64,000 bases of DNA from UBA11606 sp964504305 (GTDB lineage Bacteria; Actinomycetota; Acidimicrobiia; Acidimicrobiales; Aldehydirespiratoraceae): contig CAZDEB010000004.1 of the NCBI GenBank assembly GCA_964504305.1, positions 186,001-250,000 of the forward strand. Reading direction: 5' to 3'. Made by a program: the position numbers and the translations under genes. The notes beneath the pieces were generated by a model. It ran no database searches and had not been told where the DNA came from. It worked only from the letters and a program-made list of their open reading frames with translations. How positions within the stretch are numbered: the stretch's first letter is position 1; each line of letters begins with the position of its first letter. This document shows, piece after piece, positions 1-8,846 of the stretch.

Positions 1-485
1 TCGACATCGACAACGCCATCCAAGGGTATGTGCGTCGCGAATACGGCATTGCCGTAGGCGAGCGCACCGCAGAAGAAATCAAGATCGTTATCGGGTCAGC
101 GGCGGCAACCCCCGACGAGGTCAACGCCGAAGTCCGCGGTCGCGAATTGATGAGTGGTCTTCCCAAGACGGTTGTCCTCACCCCTGCCGAAGTCCGCGCT
201 GCTATCGATGAACCGGTGTCGGCCATGGTCGACTCGGTTCTTAGTTGCCTGGCCCAAGCCCCGCCCGAGCTTGCCCAGGATCTGATCGTGCAGGGGATCC
301 ATCTCGTTGGCGGAGGCGGAATGCTCAGAGGCATGGACGACCGACTTACCGACGAGTCCGATGTTCCTGTTCGGTTGGTCGATGCTCCGCTCGAGTCGGT
401 TGTGCTCGGAGCCGGTCGCGTAATAGAGCACTACGAGTCGGTTCAGGCGATGTTCATGGACGGGCCGTCGGGCGGCCGGCGTTAA
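1..485 (+). CDS. mreB: MreB C-terminal part (rod shape-determining protein), 5'-truncated by the window edge
   Basis: The open frame runs in from before base 1 (readable from base 3) and gives about 160 residues ending at a TAA. It carries the actin-fold MreB landmarks GERTAEEIK and the glycine-rich GGGGMLRGMDD nucleotide-binding segment followed by a typical MreB C-terminus. MreB polymerises under the cytoplasmic membrane and guides lateral wall synthesis. Full-length MreB is about 340 residues, so roughly half is present. The stop overlaps the stop of the convergent HEAT-repeat gene by four bases. Some actinobacteria carry MreB-like paralogues, so the exact paralogue is not certain. Confidence 0.9.
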   Translation, partial: DIDNAIQGYVRREYGIAVGERTAEEIKIVIGSAAATPDEVNAEVRGRELMSGLPKTVVLTPAEVRAAIDEPVSAMVDSVLSCLAQAPPELAQDLIVQGIHLVGGGGMLRGMDDRLTDESDVPVRLVDAPLESVVLGAGRVIEHYESVQAMFMDGPSGGRR

Positions 486-1087
486 GCAGTAGTCGCTGGT
501 CCGAGCAACTCGTCGACCGCGTCTCGAACTTGGCGGTCTGGATCGGTGCGGGCGCGGGCCCATGCCGCGTCAACTTCGGGCCCGCCGAACGCCGCCAGGG
601 CAAGAATCGCTCGTCGGCGCACCGCGGGCTTGTCGCGTGTCGCGGCCAGAACCGCGGCCTGTGTTCGCTCGACGCCGAGCGCGCCAAGCGCAGCCACAGC
701 CGACTCTCGTACCAGAGGATCGTCGTGGCCGCCACAGAGCGACACGAGTCGATCGATGACATCATCGCTGAGTTCGTTGGGGCGTTCGCCGTTGGCCCAT
801 GCGGCCTGCTCGATCACCGCTGGATCGACATCGTCGAGCATGAAACCGATCGCCGGTTGGTCGCGTGTGGCGGCTATCTCGAGGGCGGCGATCCGAACAG
901 GTGCGGCGCTGTCGCGAAGCGCCGACAAGAGCCTGGGCTCGTCGAGCGCGCCGAGTCGGGCAAGACTGCGAAGCGCCGCTTCGCGAACAGAGGGTTCGGC
1001 ATCGGCAAGTGCCGAGGTCGCCTCATCGACGTTGCCGGTGAACCCGGCTAGCGCCGCGGCTCGGCGGCGCTCAGCAGTTGGACCCAT
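482..1087 (-). CDS. HEAT-repeat protein
   Basis: The 201-residue product is almost entirely alpha-helical and built of about five HEAT/PBS-lyase-type repeats. These are recognised by recurring VREAALRSLARLG, VRIAALEIA, VRESAVAALGALG, VRRRAILALAAFG and VRDAVDELL units spaced about 30 residues apart. There is no signal peptide or catalytic motif. HEAT proteins are usually scaffolds or accessory factors, and no specific partner can be read here. The ATG at 1087 begins the protein just before the first repeat. It is convergent with mreB and divergent from the small gene at 1212. Confidence 0.75.
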   Translation of the reverse strand: MGPTAERRRAAALAGFTGNVDEATSALADAEPSVREAALRSLARLGALDEPRLLSALRDSAAPVRIAALEIAATRDQPAIGFMLDDVDPAVIEQAAWANGERPNELSDDVIDRLVSLCGGHDDPLVRESAVAALGALGVERTQAAVLAATRDKPAVRRRAILALAAFGGPEVDAAWARARTDPDRQVRDAVDELLGPATTA

Positions 1088-1211
1088 ATTGCAACCCTAT
1101 CTTCGTAGTTGGCGGCGACTCTGGGCCGCCGATGACACGACTCCTCAAGATCGCTGCCGTCTCGGCCGACGAGGGTAGGGACCGATCGCGTTTTGTCGGA
1201 GGAGAATTGAC

Positions 1212-1604
1212 GTGACACATATTGTGATCCATGACGATGGCGCCGGACAGACTCAGTACTGTGAGTTTGACGACCTCGGAAACGCCGTTGCCTACCTCGA
1301 GGAGCAGCGCAACAGCGCTGGTGTTGACAACGCCAAGCTCTACGAGCTTTCTGAGGTTCGATTCGAAGTCAGGCCGTATTACCGAGTTGAGGTGGTGTCG
1401 GGACCGGCCACAACAGCAGCCGCGCCGGTGACTCCGCTCGCCGAAACGGAAGTGGATTCGCCCCCGGCGGACGTCGGAGTCGACAGTTTCGGCTTCGATA
1501 GCCCTCCTGTGGACTTCGCCCACTTCGGCGCCAGCGAGATCGGGGAGCCGGCCGAGTCAAGCGCGGTTGGCGCCGACGGACGACGGGGATTGTTCGGTCG
1601 CTGA
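1212..1604 (+). CDS. Conserved hypothetical protein, 130 aa
   Basis: I do not recognise the family. The GTG start is preceded at a good distance by GGAGAA. The first 65 residues form a compact region rich in Tyr and acidic residues (HIVIHDDGAGQ at the start, an LEEQRNSAG helix, then a beta-like RFEVRPYYRVEVV stretch). The remainder is a low-complexity Pro/Ala/Val/Asp tail ending in GLFGR. There is no signal peptide or membrane segment. The gene is convergent with the membrane-protein gene at 1612, with seven bases between the stops. Confidence 0.55.
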   Translation: MTHIVIHDDGAGQTQYCEFDDLGNAVAYLEEQRNSAGVDNAKLYELSEVRFEVRPYYRVEVVSGPATTAAAPVTPLAETEVDSPPADVGVDSFGFDSPPVDFAHFGASEIGEPAESSAVGADGRRGLFGR

Positions 1605-1611
1605 GCAGTCG

Positions 1612-1980
1612 TCAGCTGATTGCTTGTTCCAGCAGAAAACCGAGACCCAAGACCGTGACTCCTACGAGTACCGCCAGCGAGACACCAATGCCAACAACGA
1701 TCGCGCTCAAGACGACCAGGGCCCGCAGTCGTTCCCACCAGCGCACGTAGGCCTTGCGGCCCACTACAGGGCTATCGACCCGCCGGCGAACTATGCCGAG
1801 CACCCGCAAGGTGTCGAGCACGAACTCGTTCTCGGAGCGATCTTGGTCTTCGAGCGACGCGGCGAGAAGCATTGTTGGATGCCGTCGGGCCCTTGGGCCC
1901 ACGCGCCCGTTTCGGGTGAAGACCGTGGCAGGCTGCAACGTCGAAGGCCGCGTCGCGTCCCGACCCATTACGAGCGCCAT
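1612..1980 (-). CDS. Small membrane protein, 122 aa
   Basis: The C-terminal 40 residues form a long hydrophobic region (ALVVLSAIVVGIGVSLAVLV and the following VTVLGLGFLL) consistent with one long or two short membrane helices. They follow a basic cytoplasmic region containing RRVDSPVVGRKAYVRWWERLR. The frame is open upstream to 2082, but that part is antisense to the protease gene, so I place the start at the ATG at 1980; an ATG at 1968 is also possible. No clear ribosome-binding site decides between them. The gene is divergent from the PDZ-Lon protease 19 bases away. Function unknown. Confidence 0.5.
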   Translation of the reverse strand: MALVMGRDATRPSTLQPATVFTRNGRVGPRARRHPTMLLAASLEDQDRSENEFVLDTLRVLGIVRRRVDSPVVGRKAYVRWWERLRALVVLSAIVVGIGVSLAVLVGVTVLGLGFLLEQAIS

Positions 1981-1999
1981 AAGGACGAGTACGAGATAA

Positions 2000-3166
2000 A
2001 TGACTGAGGAGGACACGGCAGAACAGATGATACCGCCCCACCCGCCACCGCCGGTGTCGCCGATACCGCGACGGCGACCCAAGTGGTATGTGATGTTGAT
2101 GGCCGTGGTCGGCGGTCTTTCGCTCGCGGCGCTGTTTGTTCCTGCGCAGTGGCTTGGTCGTATAACCCCGGGTCACTCACTCGTCGACGACGGTGCCGTT
2201 GCCCTAAAGCCTGGTTCGGCGCGCCCAACGGCCCCGCGTGTCACGATTACCGACATCGATTCCTTCGAGCCGGAGGGGCAGATCCTGTTCACCACCGTGG
2301 CCATCGACGATCAGGTCACAGTTCTCGAATGGATCGAGGCCGAACTCGACGACACAGTCGAGCTTCGTACCCATGAGCAAGTTTTTGGTGCTCGCACGTC
2401 CACCGAGCAACGAGAGCGAAACCTCCAGCTAATGCAGGTATCCAAGGACACGGCGGTAGTCGCCGCTCTCGAGTACTTGGGCGTAGAAGCAGTCATCGAG
2501 AGCGGGGTTGGATTTCACGATCTTGTCGAGGGCGGCCCTGTCGAAGGGTTGATCGAGGTGGGAGAGATCATCGTGGCCATCAACGACGAACCGGTCACCG
2601 GGCTCGACTCGTTACTAGATCTGCTCGCCGCAGTAGAACCTGGTGACCCCGGAGTTCTCACGCTCGAGAACAGCGATAGCGGGGCTGTTCGAACACAGGC
2701 CATGACCTTTGGTGCGCACCCAGACGACGGCCGCGAGGGTGGATTTATCGGAATTGCCGACGTGACCGTCCGAGCCGTTGACGCTCCGTTGCCGTTTGAT
2801 CTTCAGATCGATTCCGGAGCTATTGGCGGTCCCTCGGCCGGCCTCGCTTTCACTCTCACCTTGATCGACTTGCTGACCGAAGGCGAACTCACCGGCGGCC
2901 ACAAGGTGGCGGTGACCGGGACCATCAGCGCCGGTGGAGCGGTTGGCAACATTGGTGGCGTAGCGCAAAAGGCGGTCGGGGCCCGTAAAGCTGGCGCCGA
3001 GATCTTCATTGTCCCTGTCGACAGCGTCGAACCGGCCCAGGAAACCGCAGGCGACTTGCGCATTGTTGGGGTCTCCACGCTTCAAGAAGCACTAGACGCA
3101 CTGGCCGATATCGGTGGTGACGTTGACGGATTGACGCTCGATGGTCATGCGTCCGGCGATTCGTGA
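2000..3166 (+). CDS. Membrane-anchored PDZ-Lon (S16) serine protease, YlbL type
   Basis: The 388-residue protein has a Pro-rich cytoplasmic N-terminus, one membrane helix at about residues 30-48, a PDZ domain at about 180-260 (GGPVEGLIEVGEIIVAIND) and a Lon-type S16 peptidase domain at about 265-375. The catalytic dyad is visible: Ser279 in GGPSAG and Lys324 in VAQKAVG, 45 residues apart as expected for Lon. The protease domain faces outward, so the enzyme probably processes extracytoplasmic or membrane substrates; it lacks the AAA+ module of true Lon. Actinobacterial and Bacillus YlbL proteins have the same order of parts. Confidence 0.85.
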   Translation: MTEEDTAEQMIPPHPPPPVSPIPRRRPKWYVMLMAVVGGLSLAALFVPAQWLGRITPGHSLVDDGAVALKPGSARPTAPRVTITDIDSFEPEGQILFTTVAIDDQVTVLEWIEAELDDTVELRTHEQVFGARTSTEQRERNLQLMQVSKDTAVVAALEYLGVEAVIESGVGFHDLVEGGPVEGLIEVGEIIVAINDEPVTGLDSLLDLLAAVEPGDPGVLTLENSDSGAVRTQAMTFGAHPDDGREGGFIGIADVTVRAVDAPLPFDLQIDSGAIGGPSAGLAFTLTLIDLLTEGELTGGHKVAVTGTISAGGAVGNIGGVAQKAVGARKAGAEIFIVPVDSVEPAQETAGDLRIVGVSTLQEALDALADIGGDVDGLTLDGHASGDS

Positions 3167-3214
3167 CGTTGGGATACCGCGCCAGCGCCGCCGCCACTCC
3201 TACGATCATGGTTC

Positions 3215-4894
3215 ATGGTTTTCGACAGCCATAACGACCCGAGCAATTCTCAGGCCAGCGGTGTCGATCCGGCCGCCATCGAACAGGCCAACTTCGAGTT
3301 GGTCAGGCGCGGATTTGATCCTGTGGCGGTTCAGCGAGAACTGCAACGGGCCGCAAATCAGGTTCGGCGGCTGCTTTCGGAGAACGAGCAGTTGCGGAAT
3401 CGTTTGGCTCAGGCCGAACAGATCGATGTCGAAAAGCTCGAACCAGGTCAGGTCGCCGAAGCGCTCGGACTCGAAGCAGCGCAGGTTCTCGAAGCGGCCC
3501 ACGACGCGGCCTCCGAACGGGCCGAGCGGGCCGAGCGAGAAGCCGAGGCGGTGACGGCCGACGCCATCGCCCAACGTGAGGCGACGCTGGACGAGGCCCG
3601 GCGAGAGGCCGAGGAGATCGCCGAGGATGGCCGACTCCGGGGCCGAGATATGGTCAACGAAGCTCAAGTTGTACGAGAACGAATGCTTGGAGATCTCGCT
3701 CGCAAGCGACAAACCGGACGGGCCCAGGTCGAGCAACTTCGGGCCGGCCGTGATCGCCTACTCGAAGCTCTGTCAATAGCTCAGCAGAGTCTTGATGTTG
3801 CCATGAAGGACCTTGTCGAGTCGGTTCCCGAAGCGCGAGCCGCGGCCGAACGGGCCGGGATGCGAATCACAAACGAGGTTGCGCCTACGGTCCAACACCT
3901 CGAGGCAGAGATCGAGGCCGCACGACTCGTGGGCCATCCCCTCGTCGAGGACATAGCGGACCCTGGCAGCAGGGACGACACGTTTGTGACGGGCGAGATG
4001 AAGGCCCTTACGCATGTAGATGCTGCGCTTGAGCCTGAGCCTGAGCCTGAGCCTGAGCCGGAGCCGGAGCCGGAGCCGGAGCCTGAGCCGGAGCCGGAGC
4101 CGGAGCCGGAGCCTGAGCCTGAGCCTGAGCCGGATGGTGATGAGCTCTTTGCTCACGACAAAGAATCAGATGATGCTCAGGACCCGTCAGAAGAAGACGA
4201 CATCTTTGCGCGACTCCGCGAATCTCGCGAGCCGGAGCCGGAGCCGGAGCCTGAGCCGGAGCCTGAGCCTGAGCCTGAGCCGGCCCCTGACCTGGATGCC
4301 GAGGCCCGAGAGCGGGCAGTGAGCAACGCGACTCGGGCGCTCAAAAAGGTCCTGGTCGACGAACAAGGCAGCTTGCTTGACGGTTTGCGGCGTACCGGAG
4401 TTGACGCCGTGGCAGCCGTTGTCGGCGACGAAGACGATCAGGCCGGTCGGTACGAAGACGCGGTTTTGCCGGTCCTGCAAGAACTGGCGGCGTTGCATGA
4501 AGCGCCCGAGGAGTTGGCCTTCGACGCGGCTTTCACGCAGCTTCGAAGCATTTCACTGGCACCGGTTAGGGAGCGGCTGCTGGAAATGGCCGAGCAGTCA
4601 GACGATGTCGACGCGCTGGTGGACGCCGTTCGCGGCCTCTACCGAGAGTCGAGGTCAAGAAGAATTCCAGAAGCTGTCCACGCCATGGTCGTCGCAGCTG
4701 AGGGTGCGGTTGTCTTGGCGACAGTCGAAGGCGAAGTGATGTGGGCCGTCGAGTCCGACGGGCCGTGCGGGGCCGAGTGCGGCGACAACTCGCTGGCTGG
4801 GGCCATAGCCGCTGGTGACCCTTTTCCTACCGGCGACCTTTGCCCACCCGCTCACCCGGCCTGCACTTGTCGATTGGTTGCAGCCGCCGGGTAA
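3215..4894 (+). CDS. DivIVA-like coiled-coil protein with (Glu-Pro)n blocks and a Cys-rich C-terminus
   Basis: The 559-residue product starts with a DivIVA-like segment (FELVRRGFDPVAVQRELQRA) followed by a long charged coiled coil to about residue 260. Two Glu-Pro dipeptide blocks follow (17 and 9 units), then a globular helical part at about 370-490. The tail contains five Cys residues (PCGAEC, DLCPP, PACTC) in a pattern that could bind a metal. DivIVA/Wag31 proteins mark poles and septa in actinobacteria, and the rest of this architecture is not standard. The gene lies between the PDZ-Lon protease and a UPF0182 gene, all on the plus strand. The start is the ATG at 3215. Role inferred: envelope or polar scaffold. 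Confidence 0.65.
   Translation: MVFDSHNDPSNSQASGVDPAAIEQANFELVRRGFDPVAVQRELQRAANQVRRLLSENEQLRNRLAQAEQIDVEKLEPGQVAEALGLEAAQVLEAAHDAASERAERAEREAEAVTADAIAQREATLDEARREAEEIAEDGRLRGRDMVNEAQVVRERMLGDLARKRQTGRAQVEQLRAGRDRLLEALSIAQQSLDVAMKDLVESVPEARAAAERAGMRITNEVAPTVQHLEAEIEAARLVGHPLVEDIADPGSRDDTFVTGEMKALTHVDAALEPEPEPEPEPEPEPEPEPEPEPEPEPEPEPEPEPDGDELFAHDKESDDAQDPSEEDDIFARLRESREPEPEPEPEPEPEPEPEPAPDLDAEARERAVSNATRALKKVLVDEQGSLLDGLRRTGVDAVAAVVGDEDDQAGRYEDAVLPVLQELAALHEAPEELAFDAAFTQLRSISLAPVRERLLEMAEQSDDVDALVDAVRGLYRESRSRRIPEAVHAMVVAAEGAVVLATVEGEVMWAVESDGPCGAECGDNSLAGAIAAGDPFPTGDLCPPAHPACTCRLVAAAG
4031..4282 (+). repeat. Two hexanucleotide GAGCCN tracts coding for Glu-Pro repeats
   Basis: Tract one (4031-4132) is 17 consecutive GAGCCT/GAGCCG hexamers. 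Tract two (4229-4282) has nine. Both lie in frame inside the DivIVA-like gene and encode uninterrupted Glu-Pro dipeptides. Such hexamer tracts can change length by slippage without breaking the frame. A stiff, acidic poly-Glu-Pro rod often acts as a spacer across a wall or between domains. Confidence 0.95.
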
Positions 4895-4940
4895 GACACG
4901 ATCGCCACACGTCGAGGGGGAAGGCTAGGGTTGCAGCCTG

Positions 4941-7925
4941 ATGCGCCCAGTTGATGACAATCCCCGCCGCAATCGATCCCGTTTGGGTGGTCGTGGCCGA
5001 ATCGTTCTCGCAATAGCCGCCGCGATCTTGATCGTGGTGGCCCTTTCCCTGAAGGGAATTGCCGGGTTCTACACCGATTACCTCTGGTTCGATGCCCTTG
5101 ATCGCACCGACGTCTGGGGTCGAGTGTTGGGGGCAAAGATTGCCCTGACCCTCATTTTCACCGGCGTGTTCTTCGTTGTGTTGTGGGTGAACCTTCTGAT
5201 CGCCGATCGGTCCGCTCCGGATCAACGCCTGCCCGGCCCCGAGGAGGAGATGCTGGCGCGCTACCACGATTTTGTCGACGGCCGGGCCCGGCTTGTGCGG
5301 TTCGGCGTTACTTCGCTCTTTGCCTTGATGGGCGCAGCCGGAGTCGGGTCGCACTGGGAGGACTGGCTGCTGTTTCGCAACCGGCAAGATTTCGGTGTTG
5401 TCGATCCCTTGTTCGACACCGACATCGGGTTCTATATTTTCCAACTCCCGTTCTTGAGCTTTGTTGTCGACTGGGCCTTCGCAGCCTTGGTGATCGTCTT
5501 TATCTTGTCGACGATCTCGCACTACCTCAACGGCGGCATCCGCATGGCGGTCGTTGGCAGCGAACGGGTTTCGGCCAAAGTCAAGATGCATTTGTCGGCG
5601 ATTTTGGCGCTTCTGGCCTTGGTCAAGTCCGCCGACTATTGGCTGTCTCGCTACGAGCTGACGGTGTCGCATCGAGGGGTAGTCGACGGCGCTTTGTATA
5701 CCGATGTCAAGGCCCAGTTGCCCGCCATCTATTTGCTGTTCGCAATCTCATTGTCGGCCGTGGTCTTGCTGGTAATCAACCTTCGCAAGCGGGGCTGGAT
5801 CATGCCGATCATCGCTGTGGGGCTGTGGTCCTTCGTGGCGATCGTGATGGGAGGCATCTACCCGGCTTTCGTCCAACGGTTCCAGGTCGAACCGAACGAG
5901 ACCACTAAGGAAGAGGTTTACACGCAGCGCAACATCGACGCGACGCGTACCGCATTTGGCTTGTTGCCAGGCCAGAACCTCACCGAGACAACCTTTGACT
6001 ACACGGTCGACCTCACCGCCGCCGAATTGCGTGAGAACGCCGACACGATCCGCAACGTTCGAGTTCTTGATCCGGTTGTTGTTCATCCCACGTTCGAACG
6101 GTTTCAGGCCGAACGCCAGTACTACCAATTCGAGGGAGCACGGGTCGGATCCGACTTCTTGCCGTCGCTCGATGTCGATCGCTACGAAATCGACGGCCAG
6201 GTTAGTCAGGTGGTTATTGGCGCCCGCGAGTTGAAGCTGGGCGAGTTCAGTTGGGAACGCGAACACGTCCGCCTGACCCACGGCTACGGGTTGGCCGCCG
6301 CAACCGCTAACAGCACAACCGGAGAGGGCCGGCCCAACTTCATCGCCGGAGGATTGCCGGTCGACGTCGTCGACGGCTTCGACCTCGGTCTTGATCGCCC
6401 CGAGGTGTATCACGGCGAGGGTCTGGGCGGCTATGCGTTGGTCGGTGCAACGGTCGACGAGATTGACTACACCGATTCGGTGACGGGTGAGGATGTGCCG
6501 ACTCGTTACGAGGGCACGAGCGGAGTTGGCATGGGGTCGCTGGTGCGACGGGCAGCATTCGCGATCCGCTTCGGTCAGATCGAGCCGCTCATTTCCGAGT
6601 TCGTCGGCGACGAGACGCGAGTCATCTATATCCGCGACGTTCACGATCGGGTCAAGGCGCTGGCTCCGTTCCTCGAGTTCGATGCCGACGCATACCCCGT
6701 GGTTGTTGACGGCCAGATTCATTTTGTGGTCGACGCCTACACCACGACCAACCGGTATCCATATGCGCAGCGGTCAGAGAACGGTCGGCTGTTTGATGGC
6801 GGACTGGCCGGTGCCTCGTTCAACTATGTGCGCAACTCGGTGAAGGCCGTGGTCGATGCCTACGACGGCGACGTCAGTTTCTACGTGATGCCGGTCGAGG
6901 ATCCTATTGTCGAGGCGTGGCAACAAGCCTTCCCAGATCTGTTCTCGCCGTTTGACGAAATGCCGCTGGAGTTGCGTGACAATTTGCGTTACCCACAAGA
7001 CCTGTTCCGCGTCCAGACCAATATGTGGGCGAGCTATCAGATCTCAAATCCTCAGAGCCTGGTAATCGGGACCGAGCGGTGGGCGGTTGCCCAAAACCCA
7101 GGGCGTCGGGTTATCGCCGGAACGACCAGTGAGATCGTCACCGATGCTGATACGGGGCTTGTCACCAAGAGAGAAGAACGCATCGACCCGTACTACGCGT
7201 TGATGAGGCTCCCCGGCGAGGAGGAACCGTCCTACGTAACACTGCGTAGCTTCGTGCCGTTCGACGAAAACGACGATCGTCGCGAACTCGAGGCCTTCAT
7301 GGTCGGCGAAACGCGGGCGGACGGCACTTCGCGCCTGGTTACCTACGAAGTCACGTCGCCAGATGCTCCAGGGCCAGTGCTCGTTGCATCGGGCATCGCT
7401 CAAAACGAAGAGATATCGAGTCGTCTCACGCTGTTGAACGACGCGGGATCGACGGTGCAGTTCGGCGACCTGTTGATGCTGCCTATCGCTGATTCGATCC
7501 TATGGATTCGGCCGCTGTACGTGGCCGCGCAAGGCTCGTCGTCGGTGCCAACCCTCGAGGCAGTGATCGCAACAGTTGGCGAAGGCGAGCAGATAGCTAT
7601 TGGTGCCAACCTCAACGAGGCGCTGGGCCGACTCTTCGGGGGCGAAGACTTCAGCGACATTTTGGCCGGTTCGTTGGCTCCGATCGACCCGGTAGAACCG
7701 ACCCCAGATGAGACACCGACCGAGCCCGAGGTGGCAACCGCCGAGCAGCTCTTGGCCGAGGTTGTCGCGTTGTTCGAGGCTCGTGACGCCGCTCTTGCCC
7801 AAGATCCGCCGGATCGTGTAGCGGCTGCGGAGTTTCTTGACCGCATCGCCGAATTGCTGGCCCAGTCGGCCGCTCTCGAGGGAGTTATGCCTGAAACGGT
7901 TGATTTGGGAGAGGTCGACGCCTGA
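4941..7925 (+). CDS. UPF0182 family multi-pass membrane protein
   Basis: The 994-residue product matches the UPF0182/COG1615 layout. It has a basic N-terminus, about seven membrane helices in the first 320 residues (GRIVLAIAAAILIVVALSL onward, including the family-like FYTDYLWFDAL), then a very large extracytoplasmic domain from about residue 320. An acidic Pro/Thr/Glu linker and a short helical tail follow. The family is widespread in actinobacteria and cyanobacteria, and its biochemical role is not established. The ATG at 4941 follows the DivIVA-like gene by 46 bases. A perfect seven-base inverted repeat (GTGTCAG/CTGACAC, 7926-7943) follows the stop directly. Confidence 0.9.
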   Translation: MRPVDDNPRRNRSRLGGRGRIVLAIAAAILIVVALSLKGIAGFYTDYLWFDALDRTDVWGRVLGAKIALTLIFTGVFFVVLWVNLLIADRSAPDQRLPGPEEEMLARYHDFVDGRARLVRFGVTSLFALMGAAGVGSHWEDWLLFRNRQDFGVVDPLFDTDIGFYIFQLPFLSFVVDWAFAALVIVFILSTISHYLNGGIRMAVVGSERVSAKVKMHLSAILALLALVKSADYWLSRYELTVSHRGVVDGALYTDVKAQLPAIYLLFAISLSAVVLLVINLRKRGWIMPIIAVGLWSFVAIVMGGIYPAFVQRFQVEPNETTKEEVYTQRNIDATRTAFGLLPGQNLTETTFDYTVDLTAAELRENADTIRNVRVLDPVVVHPTFERFQAERQYYQFEGARVGSDFLPSLDVDRYEIDGQVSQVVIGARELKLGEFSWEREHVRLTHGYGLAAATANSTTGEGRPNFIAGGLPVDVVDGFDLGLDRPEVYHGEGLGGYALVGATVDEIDYTDSVTGEDVPTRYEGTSGVGMGSLVRRAAFAIRFGQIEPLISEFVGDETRVIYIRDVHDRVKALAPFLEFDADAYPVVVDGQIHFVVDAYTTTNRYPYAQRSENGRLFDGGLAGASFNYVRNSVKAVVDAYDGDVSFYVMPVEDPIVEAWQQAFPDLFSPFDEMPLELRDNLRYPQDLFRVQTNMWASYQISNPQSLVIGTERWAVAQNPGRRVIAGTTSEIVTDADTGLVTKREERIDPYYALMRLPGEEEPSYVTLRSFVPFDENDDRRELEAFMVGETRADGTSRLVTYEVTSPDAPGPVLVASGIAQNEEISSRLTLLNDAGSTVQFGDLLMLPIADSILWIRPLYVAAQGSSSVPTLEAVIATVGEGEQIAIGANLNEALGRLFGGEDFSDILAGSLAPIDPVEPTPDETPTEPEVATAEQLLAEVVALFEARDAALAQDPPDRVAAAEFLDRIAELLAQSAALEGVMPETVDLGEVDA

Positions 7926-8026
7926 GTGTCAGATTCCTGACACAGCATGCGCAACTTTGCTGACAGACGATTTGTGTCTGGCCCGGCACACTTGTAGCAG
8001 TTCGGGCGGCGGTCCATAGCGAATCC

Positions 8027-8060
8027 CCCCGGTGGGGTGCAAAAACCGCACCCACCGGGG
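8027..8060 (+). terminator. Strong GC hairpin between UPF0182 gene and lipoprotein gene
   Basis: CCCCGGTGGGGTGC pairs with GCACCCACCGGGG around a seven-base AAAAACC loop, with one bulged G. There is no clear U-tract, so termination is likely but not proven. The 282-bp gap 7926-8207 also holds the short 7926-7943 inverted repeat just after the UPF0182 stop; I see no gene in the gap. Confidence 0.6.
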
Positions 8061-8207
8061 CCCTCGTGTTTGTTCGCAGTCAAACTCTCCAGTAGGCCGC
8101 GACAAAGTTGAGAAACTCCCTCGGCCGCCGCCCGTCAACCATCCCGACCGGGTTGGGGCCACCGCGGCGGCTATTGTCGCGTCACTGTCGAAGATGGAGT
8201 CTTATCG

Positions 8208-8834
8208 ATGTCTCGTGCTGCTCAGTTTCGGGTCTTGCGGCTTCTCGCTGCGCTGTTTGCGTTTTTGATGATCGCCGCCGCTTGCGGCTCGAGTGAGAAC
8301 AATGCGTCGGCGCCAGATGATCCAGGCGTAACTCCAAACGGCACCGCCGATGTTGCCGATCCGGAACCAACCGACCCTCCGACTACCCAGACCATTCCGC
8401 CCGAAGCCACTGCCGTCCCAGATCTTCAGATCAACGTGGTCGAATTCGGAGACGACGGTTATGTGCAAATCGTGAATCTGGGTGACGAAGACGTCGACGT
8501 CGCAGGGTTTCGGCTGTGTCAGTTCCCCAATTACCTCGAGTTGGCGACCGTTATCGACGGCGGCGTCATCGGGGCGGGCGAAACCGTACAGATCGCCGCT
8601 TCTCATGTCGGAGGTCTCGATCCGTCCGGGGGCGAGGCAGCGCTTTATACCCGACCCGAGTTCACCTCTAGCGATGCGATTTTCGGGTTTGTGCAATGGG
8701 GCACCGGCGGAGCTCGTAGCGAAGTAGCCGCCGAGGCAGGGATCTGGCCGTCTGGAGCGTCGGTTACTCCCGATCCTCAGTTCAACTCCATCGAGCTCTT
8801 TGGCGATCCGGCCGATCCCGAAGCTTGGAGCTAG
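8208..8834 (+). CDS. Lipoprotein with a lamin-tail-like domain
   Basis: The 208-residue product has a lipoprotein signal peptide ending in the lipobox IAAAC (Cys about residue 26), then a Pro/Thr/Asp linker. From about residue 70 an immunoglobulin-like domain resembles lamin-tail (LTD) domains: NVVEFGDDGYVQIVNLGDED, then VAGFRLCQFPNY. Such domains in bacterial surface proteins are thought to mediate binding to surfaces or polymers. It should be anchored on the outer face of the membrane. It is convergent with the glutamate-synthase-like gene (12 bases apart). The specific ligand is unknown. Confidence 0.7.
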   Translation: MSRAAQFRVLRLLAALFAFLMIAAACGSSENNASAPDDPGVTPNGTADVADPEPTDPPTTQTIPPEATAVPDLQINVVEFGDDGYVQIVNLGDEDVDVAGFRLCQFPNYLELATVIDGGVIGAGETVQIAASHVGGLDPSGGEAALYTRPEFTSSDAIFGFVQWGTGGARSEVAAEAGIWPSGASVTPDPQFNSIELFGDPADPEAWS

Positions 8835-8846
8835 TGCCGGTCGCGG

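Noticed and set aside
4024..4290. CRISPR-like array
   Set aside because: The repeats are contiguous six-base coding units with no spacers. No other spaced direct repeats were seen in the window.
3773..4498. Minus-strand frames with Arg-Leu repeats
   Set aside because: They are antisense readings of the GAGCCN hexamer tracts in the DivIVA-like gene.
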